Shown here one piece after another: positions 23,758 to 32,990 of a stretch of DNA of 64,000 bases. The notes beneath the pieces were generated by a model. The model was not told the origin of the DNA, did not search any database, and saw only the letters and a program-made list of their open reading frames with translations. A program made the position numbers and the translations under genes. How positions within the stretch are numbered: the stretch's first letter is position 1; each line of letters opens with the position of its first letter. The stretch is from Chloroflexota bacterium (lineage in GTDB: Bacteria; Chloroflexota; Dehalococcoidia; Lucifugimonadales; UBA3495): contig JAPPMU010000059.1 of NCBI GenBank assembly GCA_028873965.1, forward strand, positions 1 to 64,000, given 5' to 3'.

Positions 23758-24795
23758 TCACGGCTCCAGTATCAGCTTGCCGAAGAAGTTGGTGGCTTCC
23801 ATGTCGGTGTGCGCGTCGGCGGCGTTGGCCAACGGGTAGGTGCGGTGGATGGCCGGCTTGATGACGCCGCGGTTGAGGCTGGCCACGATCTGGCGCATGT
23901 CCTCGCGGGAGCCCATGTAGCCTCCGTAGATTTCGATTTGCCGGCTGAACAGCAGGCCCAGGTGCAATTCGGCCCGCAGCCCGCTGGTCGCGCCGCAGAT
24001 GCAATACCGTCCTCCGGGACGCAGCGCGCGGAAGCCGTGTGCCCAGACGTCCGCGCCCACATGGTCTACCAGGAGATCCACGCCGGCCCCGCCGGTGATT
24101 TCCCGGACTCGCTGGGTGATGTCCTCCTCGTTGTAATTGATCACGTGGTCCGCGCCCAGGTTCCGGGCCAGTTCCGCCTTCTCCGGCGTGCTGGTGGTGG
24201 CGATCACCGTCGCGCCCACCACGTTCTTGAACACCTGGATCGCCGCCGCGCCAACACCGGCCGACGCCGAGAATACCAGTGCCGTCTCCCAGGGTTGCAG
24301 GGCAGCCCGCCGCACCGCCATGTTCCACACCGGCAGGTAGGTCGTCGGGATCGCCGCGGCGTCCGCAAAGGACACGCCGCCGTCCAGCTTGTAGGCGTTG
24401 ACCTCCGGCACCACGACCAATTCGGCGTAGCTGCCGTCCATGGCCGTTCCCAGGAATCGGCTGCGGCGGCACAGGTCATCCCGACCGGAGCCGCACCACT
24501 GGCAGACACCGCAGGCCAACCTGGGGTTGACCACCACGCGGTCGCCGGCGGTCAGCGTGCTCACGGCGTTGCCGGTAGCCACCACCTCGCCGGCCGTGTC
24601 GCCGCCCAGGATCAGCGGCGGCGGGAATTCCCGCTCCAGGCCCCGCTGGCCCTCTCGCGTGAAGATGTCCAGCCGGTTCAGCGCGCTGGCGCCGACCCGG
24701 ACCACTACGTCCGACGGGCCGGGTGAAGGGTCAGGGCGGTCTCCGTACTGCAGGACCCCGACGTCTCCGTGGGCTTCGATGTAAACGGCTTTCAT
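23758..24795 (-). CDS. Zinc-containing alcohol dehydrogenase / quinone oxidoreductase (MDR superfamily)
   Basis: A 345-residue medium-chain dehydrogenase/reductase. The structural-zinc motif is C-x-x-C-x-x-C-x7-C (ACGVCQWCGSGRDDLC). The GroES-like part includes LGGDTAGEVVATG and GDRVVVNP, and the nucleotide-binding part includes SASAGVGAAAIQVFKNVVGA. The typical catalytic C-x-x-GHE pattern at the start is not clear, so it sits closer to quinone-reductase-like members than classical alcohol dehydrogenases. It stands alone on the minus strand, downstream of a short zinc-finger gene. Confidence 0.88.
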   Translation of the reverse strand: MKAVYIEAHGDVGVLQYGDRPDPSPGPSDVVVRVGASALNRLDIFTREGQRGLEREFPPPLILGGDTAGEVVATGNAVSTLTAGDRVVVNPRLACGVCQWCGSGRDDLCRRSRFLGTAMDGSYAELVVVPEVNAYKLDGGVSFADAAAIPTTYLPVWNMAVRRAALQPWETALVFSASAGVGAAAIQVFKNVVGATVIATTSTPEKAELARNLGADHVINYNEEDITQRVREITGGAGVDLLVDHVGADVWAHGFRALRPGGRYCICGATSGLRAELHLGLLFSRQIEIYGGYMGSREDMRQIVASLNRGVIKPAIHRTYPLANAADAHTDMEATNFFGKLILEP

Positions 24796-24819
24796 GGTTG
24801 GCTTAGCCTCCTTGTTCCG

Positions 24820-25050
24820 TCACTGCGACGGGGGACGCCGGTTCCTGTAGCAGTCCTTGCACAGGAACACGACGGCCAAGGTTTCATCATGGCTCGCGGC
24901 CCTCCCACAGCGCGGAGCGTCGCTGTCGGGCGACCACGGCTGATGGAACGGGCCGCCGCACATCTGGCAGGTGGACCGATGCGGTCCGTCGAGTTCGTCG
25001 TTGCATACTACACAGTAAACCGGACCTGATACCTGGAATATGGTTGCCAC
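24820..25050 (-). CDS. Small zinc-ribbon-like protein
   Basis: A 76-residue protein with CVVC, CQMC, a further Cys and His pair, and CKDC, which could bind two zinc ions in a treble-clef or RING-like arrangement. GTG 25050 is chosen because a GGGAGG ribosome site lies seven bases upstream; the longer frame would start at TTG 25068, before that site. Family not recognised. It lies upstream of the alcohol dehydrogenase on the same strand and just downstream of the CCA-adding enzyme. Confidence 0.6.
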   Translation of the reverse strand: MATIFQVSGPVYCVVCNDELDGPHRSTCQMCGGPFHQPWSPDSDAPRCGRAASHDETLAVVFLCKDCYRNRRPPSQ

Positions 25051-25085
25051 TGCACTGCCTCCCTGCAATCCGCCATTGGCGGAAA

Positions 25086-26336
25086 TTAACGCGTGGTTCT
25101 ATCCGAGACTTGCGCCCAATTCCGGACCAATTCCTGTTCGTCCTGGACGGAATGCGTCTCGCCGTCCAGGCGCGCCCGGCGCAATTCGCGCAAGGCCGCT
25201 CCCATTTCGGGGCCGGCCGGAACCCCCAACGCCAACAGATCGTGACCCCTGAGCCGGGGCGCCACTGACCACCACTCGGACAGGTAGCGCCCGATCTGGT
25301 CCGCAATCGGGCTGCCTGCTGCCATCATTATTGCCCCTTTCAGGGCGTCCGGCGCCATGCCGTCCAGGAGGGCGCACACATCCGAGGGTTTGGCCGCGTC
25401 GCCAATCGACGAAGCTAACGCGCGGATACGAGCCGTATCGGCGATCACGCGCGCCCAATCCGATGGCGCGTTGAGCCTGGCGGTCAAGGCGGCGCCTTCG
25501 TCTGCGTTCAGGGGCCACACCAGCGCCGCCAGCCATGCCAAGGGTGTAACCGTCTCCCCAACGTCCGGCAGATGGCTGGCGGTCAGGGCCGGATGGATTG
25601 CCGTCATGACACCGCAATCGCCGGCCAATCTCAACGGCGCTGCCGGATCAGATTCCTGGAACGTGCGCTCCAGCTCGTGGCGCACGCGATCGCCCGTGAG
25701 CGTCGAAAATGCTCGGGCGGCCAAAGCCTGCGACATCAGGGTCGCCGTATCCGGCTCGATGGTGAAACCAAACCGCGCGGCGTACCGCACAGCGCGGAGG
25801 ATCCTGGTGGGATCGTCACGAAAACTTCCCGCGTGGATCACCCGAATAAGGCCAGATTCCAGGTCGGCCTGTCCCTGATGGGGATCCACCAGTTCGCCAA
25901 CGGAGGCCGGCAACGGCATCGCCATGGCATTGATGGTGAAATCCCGCCGCGCCAGGTCATCTGCAATCTCGCCCCGTTCCACGTCGGGCAGAGCGCCGGG
26001 CGAGCTGTAGGTTTCTCGCCGCGCGGTGACCAGGTCAATTGTGAGCGCCCCGGCGGTGACGGTGGCGGTACCGAATCTCTGATGCACCGTCAGCCGCCCG
26101 TTGATGTCGGAAGCCAACTTCTCGGCTACGATGACAGCGTCGCCGACTACGGCAATGTCAAGGTCCGTAGTTGTAACTCCCAGCAGGCGATCACGCACCG
26201 GACCGCCCACCAGGTACGCCTCAAACCCCAGATAGTCTGCTATGACGGGAATGCGATCCAAAACGAACCGGTGGCCGTCAACGGGGTCGCCGTTGCCATC
26301 GCCACCGATTGTCGCTACGTCTGTTGGGGTCAGCAT
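25086..26336 (-). CDS. CCA-adding tRNA nucleotidyltransferase / poly(A) polymerase family
   Basis: A 416-residue class II nucleotidyltransferase that repairs or adds CCA to tRNA, or adds poly(A). The catalytic head has LVGGPVRDRLLG and TTDLDIAVVGD with the metal-binding aspartates, RRDFTINAMA, and the RILRAVRYAARFGF segment of the neck. The three tRNA genes in this window all encode CCA, so the enzyme would serve mainly for repair. The two functions cannot be separated by eye. Confidence 0.92.
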   Translation of the reverse strand: MLTPTDVATIGGDGNGDPVDGHRFVLDRIPVIADYLGFEAYLVGGPVRDRLLGVTTTDLDIAVVGDAVIVAEKLASDINGRLTVHQRFGTATVTAGALTIDLVTARRETYSSPGALPDVERGEIADDLARRDFTINAMAMPLPASVGELVDPHQGQADLESGLIRVIHAGSFRDDPTRILRAVRYAARFGFTIEPDTATLMSQALAARAFSTLTGDRVRHELERTFQESDPAAPLRLAGDCGVMTAIHPALTASHLPDVGETVTPLAWLAALVWPLNADEGAALTARLNAPSDWARVIADTARIRALASSIGDAAKPSDVCALLDGMAPDALKGAIMMAAGSPIADQIGRYLSEWWSVAPRLRGHDLLALGVPAGPEMGAALRELRRARLDGETHSVQDEQELVRNWAQVSDRTTR

Positions 26337-26494
26337 TTGGCGTTTGGTTCAATCACCATAACTGGAGAGAGTGTATCGCAAGCATCCCGGCCCGGCAACA
26401 CACAGGATCCCGTTCAACCGGGTCGCTGCCGTGGGAGCGGGCGAGGTGCGCTATACTTCCGATGTCAACTTGATCGATGGAGCAAGAGAACGCT

Positions 26495-27448
26495 ATGGAA
26501 ACAGTAGGATTCATTGGCTTGGGGAACATGGGCGGTGGGATGTCGGCCAACATTCAGCGAGCCGGCTACCCGATGATCGTTTACGATTTGCGCGAGGAAG
26601 CCGCGTTGCCTCTGCTGGAGGGCGGAGCGCGTCTCGCCAACACGCCGGCGGAGGTGGCGGAGGCCAGCGACGTGACGTTCACGTCGCTGCCGGGTCCCTA
26701 CGAGGTGGAGGCGGTTTCGACGGGCGCTTCGGGAGTGCTGGAAGGGATCCGTCCGGGGAGCGTGTACATCGACCTGTCGTCGAGCCGGCCGACGCTGATT
26801 CGGGAGATCGAGCCGCAGTTTCGGGCCAAGGGTTGTCACGTGCTGGACGCGCCGGTGAGCGGGGGGAAGACGGGGGCGGCGTCGGGAAACCTGGCGGTGA
26901 TGGTGGGTGGAGACCGGGAGGTGTTTGATCGGGTGAAGCCGATACTGGACGCCTTTGGGGACAAGGTGTTCTACGCGGGCGAGATTGGGGCGGGGAGCGT
27001 GGCGAAGCTGGTGCACAACATGATTGGCCACAGCGTGCGGCAGGCCATCGCCGAAGGACTGACCTTGGGCGTGAAAGCCGGCGTCGAGCCCGAGGCGCTC
27101 TGGGAGTGCATCCGCCGCGGTTCTCTCGGCCGTATGCGGGTGCTGCACGAGGGATTGGTGCGGACGATGTTCCGCGGGGAGTTTGAGCCGGCAAGTTTCG
27201 CGCTGAACCTGGCGTACAAGGACATCTCGCTGGCGACGGAGTTGGCGCGGGAGTACGACGTGCCGATGCCCATGTCCACGCTGGCCGAGCAGATCGCGTT
27301 GCAGGCCATGAACCGCGGCTGGGCGGAGTCGGACAGCAGCATCACCGTGCTGCTGCAAGAGGAGCAGGCGGGCGTCGAGGTACGCGCGCCGCACGTTGAC
27401 CCGGTCCGCGCCGGGCGATTCATCACCACCCACCCCGACGACGAATAG
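26495..27448 (+). CDS. 3-hydroxyisobutyrate dehydrogenase-type NAD(P)-dependent oxidoreductase
   Basis: A beta-hydroxyacid dehydrogenase. The nucleotide-binding loop is GFIGLGNMGGGM. The substrate segment DAPVSGGKTGAASGNLAVMVGG and the catalytic lysine region AGSVAKLVHNM are classic family signatures. ATG 26495 opens directly into the Rossmann strand; an in-frame ATG at 26477 would add six residues. A TATACT box at 26452-26457 suggests a promoter with a poor -35. It could act on branched-chain or C3-C4 hydroxyacids, fitting the acyl-CoA pathway genes nearby. The following VOC gene begins 51 bases later. Confidence 0.9.
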   Translation: METVGFIGLGNMGGGMSANIQRAGYPMIVYDLREEAALPLLEGGARLANTPAEVAEASDVTFTSLPGPYEVEAVSTGASGVLEGIRPGSVYIDLSSSRPTLIREIEPQFRAKGCHVLDAPVSGGKTGAASGNLAVMVGGDREVFDRVKPILDAFGDKVFYAGEIGAGSVAKLVHNMIGHSVRQAIAEGLTLGVKAGVEPEALWECIRRGSLGRMRVLHEGLVRTMFRGEFEPASFALNLAYKDISLATELAREYDVPMPMSTLAEQIALQAMNRGWAESDSSITVLLQEEQAGVEVRAPHVDPVRAGRFITTHPDDE

Positions 27449-27499
27449 CCAGCCCTCGTGCCGTCCTATCCGGAAATGCCGGTGCAACCGGAGCAACCG

Positions 27500-27925
27500 A
27501 TGAATCTGAATACGTACCTCCACTTCAACGACAATTGCCGCGAGGCTTTCGAGTTCTACCGTTCCGTGTTCGGCGGCGAGTTCGGCATCCTGCTGACCTT
27601 CGCCGAAGGACCCGACCATATGCCGCCCCTGCCGGATCACGAGAAAACCCGCATCATGCACGTGTCCCTGCCCGTTGGCGGCGGCGTGCTCATGGGCAGC
27701 GATTCCTGTTCCGCCTTCGGGCCGCCTCCCACCTCCGGCAATAATTTCTCCATCAGCATCTCCACTGACAGCCGCGAGGAGACCGACCGTGTGTTCGCGG
27801 CCCTGGCCGACGGCGGCAATGCCGCAATGCAGCCCCAGGATATGTTCTGGGGGGCCTATTTCGGCATGTGCACCGACCGCTTCGGCGTCAACTGGATGCT
27901 CAGCAACGAAGCCCAGTCCCACTGA
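27500..27925 (+). CDS. VOC-superfamily protein (PhnB/glyoxalase-like)
   Basis: A 141-residue protein of the PhnB-like VOC group: LHFNDNCREAFEFYRSVFGGEFG at the N-terminus, HVSLPVGGGVLMGSD, SISTDSREETDRVFAALADGG, and GAYFGMCTDRFGVNWML at the end. ATG 27500 is preferred over GTG 27458 because a GGAG site lies six bases upstream. PhnB-like proteins often lack the metal set of true glyoxalases, and their substrate is unknown. It sits between two oxidative enzymes and is likely co-transcribed. Confidence 0.85.
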   Translation: MNLNTYLHFNDNCREAFEFYRSVFGGEFGILLTFAEGPDHMPPLPDHEKTRIMHVSLPVGGGVLMGSDSCSAFGPPPTSGNNFSISISTDSREETDRVFAALADGGNAAMQPQDMFWGAYFGMCTDRFGVNWMLSNEAQSH

Positions 27926-27978
27926 CCACGCAACCATCCGTACCGCGTCCAATCCCCTCATTCCGTAAGGAGGACATG

Positions 27979-28833
27979 ATGGCCGACTCCAACCTGACCA
28001 TCGACTGCCAGGTACACTGCTACGAACTCAACACACCTGCGCGTCCCTGGGCCGGCTACCTGCAGGGCCCGGATCAGGCAACCGGGGACGATATGGTCAC
28101 CGCCATGGATGCCGTCGGCGTCGACGGCGCGATCCTGATTTCCCCGTTTGCCATGTACCGCTACGACGCCAGTTACGCCTTGGAGGTTTACGATCAGCAC
28201 CCCAACAAGTTCGGTTTGGTCCGGCCTTTCGATCCCGAATCGCCGTCAATCGACGAGGAGATGGCGGAATGGACCGGCCGGCCCGGTGTAGTCGGCGCGC
28301 GCATCATGCTGCGCGACGTGGATTACGAGGCCGACCATCCCGGCGTGAACCAGATCATCGCCGCTGGCGGCCGGGCCGGCGTTCCCGTCAACCTCATGTG
28401 CTCCGGCAAGCTGCCGTTGATGCGGGAACTGGCGCGCCGGAATCCTGATACGCAGCTCATCGTCGACCACCTCGGGCTGGCGCAACCGTTCGAGCCGCCG
28501 GCTCCGCCGGAGCCCTGGGCTGACCTGCCCAACGTGCTGGCCCTGGCGGAGTGCGACAACGTCGCCATCAAGATCTCCGGCGCCGGCACGCTGGCCCACG
28601 AGCCTTTCCCCTATCCCGACATCTGGGAACCCCTGCACCGGATTTTCGATGCCTTCGGCCTGGAACGCTGCCTCTGGGGCACCGACTGGACCCGCGCCGT
28701 CAACCTGCTGAACTATGAGCAGGGCGTCGAGGCCTTCCGCCTCACGGACACCCTGTCGGACGCGGATCGGGCCGTTCTCATGGGCGGGGCGCTGGCCAAC
28801 ATCTACAAGTGGTCCCCCGGCGTGGCGAACTAG
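27979..28833 (+). CDS. Amidohydrolase-2 family metal-dependent hydrolase
   Basis: A 284-residue TIM-barrel hydrolase related to 2-pyrone-4,6-dicarboxylate lactonases and decarboxylases. It has IDCQVHCYELNT near the start, LIVDHLGLAQP, IKISGAG and LWGTDWTR at the usual beta-strand positions. The first metal motif reads C-Q-V-H where family members usually have H-x-H, so metal binding there may differ. AAGGAGG lies five bases before ATG 27979. A terminator follows. Confidence 0.85.
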   Translation: MADSNLTIDCQVHCYELNTPARPWAGYLQGPDQATGDDMVTAMDAVGVDGAILISPFAMYRYDASYALEVYDQHPNKFGLVRPFDPESPSIDEEMAEWTGRPGVVGARIMLRDVDYEADHPGVNQIIAAGGRAGVPVNLMCSGKLPLMRELARRNPDTQLIVDHLGLAQPFEPPAPPEPWADLPNVLALAECDNVAIKISGAGTLAHEPFPYPDIWEPLHRIFDAFGLERCLWGTDWTRAVNLLNYEQGVEAFRLTDTLSDADRAVLMGGALANIYKWSPGVAN

Positions 28834-28854
28834 CGCACCGGGATTAAATGCATC

Positions 28855-28884
28855 GGCGGCCTCCGAGAGGAGGCCGCCACTTTT
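28855..28884 (+). terminator. Intrinsic terminator after the amidohydrolase
   Basis: A perfect ten-base-pair stem, GGCGGCCTCC with GGAGGCCGCC (28855-28864 and 28869-28878), with a four-base loop and then ACTTTT. It lies 22 bases after the amidohydrolase stop. Confidence 0.8.
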
Positions 28885-28891
28885 GAGCCGA

Positions 28892-28968
28892 TGGTGGGCG
28901 GTAGTGGACTCGAACCACTGACCTCTTGCGTGTCGAGCAAGTACTCTAACCAACTGAGCTAACCGCCC
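28892..28968 (-). tRNA. tRNA-Val (anticodon GAC)
   Basis: A complete cloverleaf on the minus strand. The acceptor stem GGGCGGT pairs with ACCGCCC, with an encoded CCA at 28892-28894. The D stem is GCTC/GAGT, the anticodon stem CTTGC/GCAAG, and the T arm AGTGG-TTCGAGT-CCACT. The anticodon loop reads TCGACAC, giving GAC for valine codons, but with C instead of the near-universal U at position 33. Confidence 0.92.
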
Positions 28969-29060
28969 ATTGCGATTGAAGTGTAGCAAGGGCGGCTCCG
29001 CATCGTCAACCGAACTCTTGCCATTGTCAGGGTATTTCGGTTTTCAAAATCCTCATCCCG

Positions 29061-29137
29061 CCGTGCCCGCGAAAGCGGGAACCCAGAAGGTCTTTGCAGC
29101 AGAGGACTCTGGATTCCGGCTTTCGCCGGAATGACGG
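29061..29137. repeat. Pair of REP-like hairpins
   Basis: Two palindromes lie between tRNA-Val and ruvB: CCCGC-gaaa-GCGGG (in 29061-29085) and ATTCCGGC-ttt-GCCGGAAT (in 29111-29135), followed by GACGG. The halves resemble intergenic repeats near 23254 and 23621. The remaining bases of the 28969-29214 gap hold no recognisable gene. Confidence 0.65.
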
Positions 29138-29214
29138 AGAAGGGAGAACCGAAAGGCTCAACCGCGCCGCCGGCGCGGTTGACCCCCGAATGGCGCGGCC
29201 CCTAGAATGTTGTT

Positions 29215-30291
29215 ATGACCACCGCACAGAAGCCGGACGGCACCCTCGACGCCGAGGCGCGTCCCATTTCCGCGGCTACCCAGGGAGATGAAGGCGAGCA
29301 GGACGTTCGGCTGCGGCCGGCCCGGCTCGGGGACTTCGTCGGGCAGCCGCAGGTGCGGGAAAACCTGAGTATCGCCATGGAGGCGGCGCGGATGCGCGGC
29401 GAGCCCCTGGATCACGTGATCATCTACGGCCCGCCCGGCCTGGGAAAGACCACCCTGGCCAACATCATTGCCCAAGAGATGGGTTCCACCATCAAGGTAA
29501 CTTCGGGCCCGGCCATCGAGCGAGCCAGCGACATCGCATCCATCCTGACCGCTCTTCAGCCCAACGACATTCTTTTCATCGACGAGATCCATCGGTTGAA
29601 CCGCGCTGTCGAAGAAGTGATGTACTCGGCGATGGAGGAATTTTTCCTTTCGTGGGTGGTGGGCAAGGGGTTGTCGGCGCGCAGCATCAACCTGCGTATC
29701 AATCCATTCACGCTGGTTGGGGCCACGACCCGTTACTCCCTGGTGAGCGCCCCGTTGCGCACCCGGTTCGGTTCCGTGTTCCGGCTCGACTACTACTCTG
29801 ACGATGACATGGAAACCGTGGTGAACCGCTCAGCGCGCATCATGGGAATCGAGTCAGAAGAAGAAGGTCTGCGCGAGGTAGCCGTTCGCTCACGCGGCAC
29901 GCCCCGCATCGGCAACCGGCTGTTGCGGCGCGCCCGCGACTACGCCCTGGTTCGGGCGAATAACCGCGTCACCGGCCCCGTGGCTCGCGAGTCCCTGGAC
30001 CGCCTCGGGGTCGATGCCCGCGGGCTGGACGAAACGGATCACCGGCTGCTGTCCAGCATCATCGAGAAGTTCGACGGTGGGCCGGTGGGCCTGGACACGC
30101 TATCCGCGTCCATGAGCGAGGACGCCAGCACCGTGATGGAGGTGCTTGAGCCGTTCCTGCTGCAGCAGGGGTTTCTGGAACGAACCCCCCGGGGCCGCAT
30201 CGCCACCCGCCTGGCCTATGAGCACTTGGGCTGGCCGTGGGCCGGTTCTGGAGTCGACCCGTCCCGTCAGGGGCAATTGTTCGATGATTGA
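29215..30291 (+). CDS. ruvB: Holliday junction branch migration helicase RuvB
   Basis: A 358-residue AAA+ ATPase that drives branch migration with RuvA. Walker A is [11 protein letters not shown] and Walker B is [10 protein letters not shown], with sensor 1 [17 protein letters not shown] and the C-terminal winged helix ending in [17 protein letters not shown]. The N-terminus carries about 35 extra residues (acidic and alanine-rich) before the conserved [13 protein letters not shown]. ruvA and ruvC are not adjacent. A 172-base gap to cofG follows, with no clear feature. Confidence 0.96.
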   Translation: MTTAQKPDGTLDAEARPISAATQGDEGEQDVRLRPARLGDFVGQPQVRENLSIAMEAARMRGEPLDHVIIYGPPGLGKTTLANIIAQEMGSTIKVTSGPAIERASDIASILTALQPNDILFIDEIHRLNRAVEEVMYSAMEEFFLSWVVGKGLSARSINLRINPFTLVGATTRYSLVSAPLRTRFGSVFRLDYYSDDDMETVVNRSARIMGIESEEEGLREVAVRSRGTPRIGNRLLRRARDYALVRANNRVTGPVARESLDRLGVDARGLDETDHRLLSSIIEKFDGGPVGLDTLSASMSEDASTVMEVLEPFLLQQGFLERTPRGRIATRLAYEHLGWPWAGSGVDPSRQGQLFDD

Positions 30292-30463
30292 CATAACGCA
30301 GGAAAACTTGAAGGCGCGCGACGGACGTCGGGCGCATGGATTGCATCATTATTGACATAACATGCTGCGTAAAATTTTCGCCATAATCATTTGTCTTGAA
30401 TCCGCATTGGTCGCTGCTTACAATTGATCGGGATTTCATCGAACCACCCTGCGGACGACTCAC

Positions 30464-31684
30464 GTGCCCCCTGGTTTAGCTGCCCATCCATCCACCTCCC
30501 GTTCGCCCACTCTGGAGCGCGTGGCGGCTGGGGCTTGGTTGTCCGACGAGGAAGCCATTGCGCTGGTGCCCAGCGACGCGGAGTTCGTGGCGGATCTCTG
30601 CGCCGCGGCCTCCGAATCGCGTGACCGTGGCCGTGGCCGCGTGATCACCTTCTCGCCGAAGGTGTTCATACCGCTGACGCGCCTCTGTCGCGATTTCTGC
30701 GGGTACTGCACCTTCCGACAATCGCCGGAGGAATCGGACGGCCTGTATCTTACCGTTGATGAAGTGCTGTCCGTTGCCCGCTCCGGCCAGCGCCTCGGCT
30801 GCACCGAAGCCCTGTTCACCCTGGGTGAGCGACCCGAGCAACGATATCCTGAAGCAGCGGAATGGCTTTCCGGGCGGGGTTACCGGACCACCCACGAGTA
30901 CCTGGCGCACATGTGCCGCACCGTATTCGAGGATACGGACCTGCTGCCCCACGGCAATCCCGGCACCATGAGCCGCCGCGAGCTGGAGGCCCTGCAGCCC
31001 ACCAACCCGTCCATCGGGATCATGCTGGAGAGCTCCAGCGCGCGTCTCTACGAACCCGGCGGGCCGCACGAGTTCGCTCCCAGCAAGCGTCCCCGGGTCC
31101 GGCTCCGGACCATGGAACTGGCCGGCGAACTGGGCATCCCATTCACCACCGGGATCCTCATCGGCATTGGGGAAACCCGACGGGAGCGCGTGGAGTCGCT
31201 GCTGGACATTCGTCGCCTGCATCAACGCTTCGGGCACATCCAGGAAGTCATCATCCAGAACTTCCGCGCCAAGGCGGATACGCCCATGGCCGGCACTCCC
31301 GACGCGGAGCCTGACGAACTCATGTGGACCACCGCCGTCGCTCGGCTCATCCTCGGCGAACGGGTAAACATTCAGGTGCCGCCCAACCTCAGCGAGGACT
31401 ACGAGCGTTATATCGCTGCTGGCATCAACGACTGGGGCGGCGTGTCGCCGCTTACCATAGACTACGTCAATCCCGAAGCTCCGTGGCCGCAACTCTCGGA
31501 ACTGGAACGCCGAACCCGCGAGGCCGGTTACGAATTGCGACCCCGGCTGCCGGTTTATCCGGAATACTTCGCTAACGGCTCCCGCTGGCCGTTGCCATCG
31601 CCTCTCAAAGAAAAACTGCTGCGACTCACCGACGAGTCCGGATACGTGAAAGGGGGAATCCGACGCTATGTCCACAGCAACTGA
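30464..31684 (+). CDS. cofG: FO synthase subunit CofG (radical SAM)
   Basis: A 406-residue radical SAM enzyme that, with CofH, builds 7,8-didemethyl-8-hydroxy-5-deazariboflavin (FO), the chromophore of coenzyme F420. The cluster ligands are C75, C79 and C82 in RLCRDFCGYCTFRQ. GHIQEVIIQNFRAKADTPM is a CofG-specific stretch. Translation begins at GTG 30464; no ATG is available before the conserved core. It overlaps cofH by 17 bases. The G and H subunits are separate genes here, as in archaea and cyanobacteria, unlike the fused FbiC of actinobacteria. Confidence 0.94.
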   Translation: MPPGLAAHPSTSRSPTLERVAAGAWLSDEEAIALVPSDAEFVADLCAAASESRDRGRGRVITFSPKVFIPLTRLCRDFCGYCTFRQSPEESDGLYLTVDEVLSVARSGQRLGCTEALFTLGERPEQRYPEAAEWLSGRGYRTTHEYLAHMCRTVFEDTDLLPHGNPGTMSRRELEALQPTNPSIGIMLESSSARLYEPGGPHEFAPSKRPRVRLRTMELAGELGIPFTTGILIGIGETRRERVESLLDIRRLHQRFGHIQEVIIQNFRAKADTPMAGTPDAEPDELMWTTAVARLILGERVNIQVPPNLSEDYERYIAAGINDWGGVSPLTIDYVNPEAPWPQLSELERRTREAGYELRPRLPVYPEYFANGSRWPLPSPLKEKLLRLTDESGYVKGGIRRYVHSN

Positions 31685-32987
31685 CCGTGACGCCCCGGCA
31701 ACCCTGGTTGCCCTGATCAATTCGCTGAACCCGGACGTGGCGTCCGTCCTGGAACACGCGCTGGCCGGCGGCGACATCTCCGTAGAGCAGGCCGACACAC
31801 TATTCGCCACTGCCGGCCCGGAGTTCACCGCCATGACCATGGTGGCCGACGAGCTGCGGCGCCGTTCGGTCGGCGATCTGGTGACCTACGTGGTCAACCG
31901 TAACATCAACTTCACCAACGTGTGCATCAAGCGTTGCGGCTTCTGTGCCTTCAGCCGAGATTTTCGGGAAGAAGAAGGCTATTTCCTGCCGGTGAACGAG
32001 ATCATACGCCGCGCCAAAGAGGCCCAGGATTACGGAGCCACCGAGGTTTGTGTCCAGGCCGGCCTGCCTCCCCAGATGGAAGGCGACCTCTACATCCGCC
32101 TGTGCGAAGCTATCACGGAAGAACTGCCGGACATGCACGTCCATGGGTTCTCCCCGGAGGAAGTGCTTTACGGTTCCATCCGGTCCAAGTGCACCATCCG
32201 GGAGTACCTGCAGGGGCTGAAGGACGCGGGCGTGGGCAGCCTGCCCGGAACCTCCGCCGAGGTCCTGGACCAGGAGTTGCGCGACATTATCTCCCCCGGC
32301 CGCATTACCGTTGACCAGTGGATCGAGGTGATCACCAACGCCCACGATCTGGGTATCCCGACAACCTCCACGGTGATGTTCGGGCACCGGGAAACCAACG
32401 CCCAGATAGTGCGCCACATCGCCCTGTTGCGCGACATCCAACAGCAGACGGGTGGGTTTACCGAGTTCGTACCGCTGAGTTTCGTGGCATCCGAGGCCCC
32501 CATGTACCTCAAGGGCACTGTCCAAGACGTCCGCTCCGGCCCGACGGGCATGGACGTCATCAAGGTGCACGCGATCGCTCGGATCATGCTCAACAACTGG
32601 ATCCCCAACATCCAGGCCTCCTGGGTGAAGGAGGGCAGCCGGATGTCCCAGTTGCTGCTCACCGCCGGTGTCAACGATCTGGGCGGCACCCTGATCAACG
32701 AGAGCATCTCCACGTCGGCGGGAGCCATGCACGGGCAGTTGATGCGGCCCTCCGAATTTCGCGCCATGATCCGTGAGGCCGGGCGGACACCGGCCGAGCG
32801 TTTCACCACCTATGGTATCCGTCGCGTGTACAGCGATTCCGACGAAGCGCTGGATCCGCTGGATCTGGTGGGCGACAACGTGGAGGAGATTTTCGGCTCC
32901 TACAACCAATTGGTGCAGATGGATTCCTACCGCTTCGAGCATCCCCGCGCTCAACGGGAGCGGAACACGGTGCAGCAGACGGTCTAG
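31668..32987 (+). CDS. cofH: FO synthase subunit CofH (radical SAM)
   Basis: A 439-residue radical SAM protein that adds the tyrosine-derived hydroxybenzyl part to the pyrimidine precursor in FO synthesis. Cluster ligands are C86, C90 and C93 (VCIKRCGFCAF), followed by LPVNEIIRRAKEAQDYGATEVCVQAG and HVHGFSPEEVLYGS, both characteristic of CofH/MqnC-type enzymes. LPGTSAEVLD is the substrate-binding stretch. It overlaps the end of cofG and is followed by cofD after three bases, a tight operon. Confidence 0.94.
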   Translation: MSTATDRDAPATLVALINSLNPDVASVLEHALAGGDISVEQADTLFATAGPEFTAMTMVADELRRRSVGDLVTYVVNRNINFTNVCIKRCGFCAFSRDFREEEGYFLPVNEIIRRAKEAQDYGATEVCVQAGLPPQMEGDLYIRLCEAITEELPDMHVHGFSPEEVLYGSIRSKCTIREYLQGLKDAGVGSLPGTSAEVLDQELRDIISPGRITVDQWIEVITNAHDLGIPTTSTVMFGHRETNAQIVRHIALLRDIQQQTGGFTEFVPLSFVASEAPMYLKGTVQDVRSGPTGMDVIKVHAIARIMLNNWIPNIQASWVKEGSRMSQLLLTAGVNDLGGTLINESISTSAGAMHGQLMRPSEFRAMIREAGRTPAERFTTYGIRRVYSDSDEALDPLDLVGDNVEEIFGSYNQLVQMDSYRFEHPRAQRERNTVQQTV

Positions 32988-32990
32988 CCG

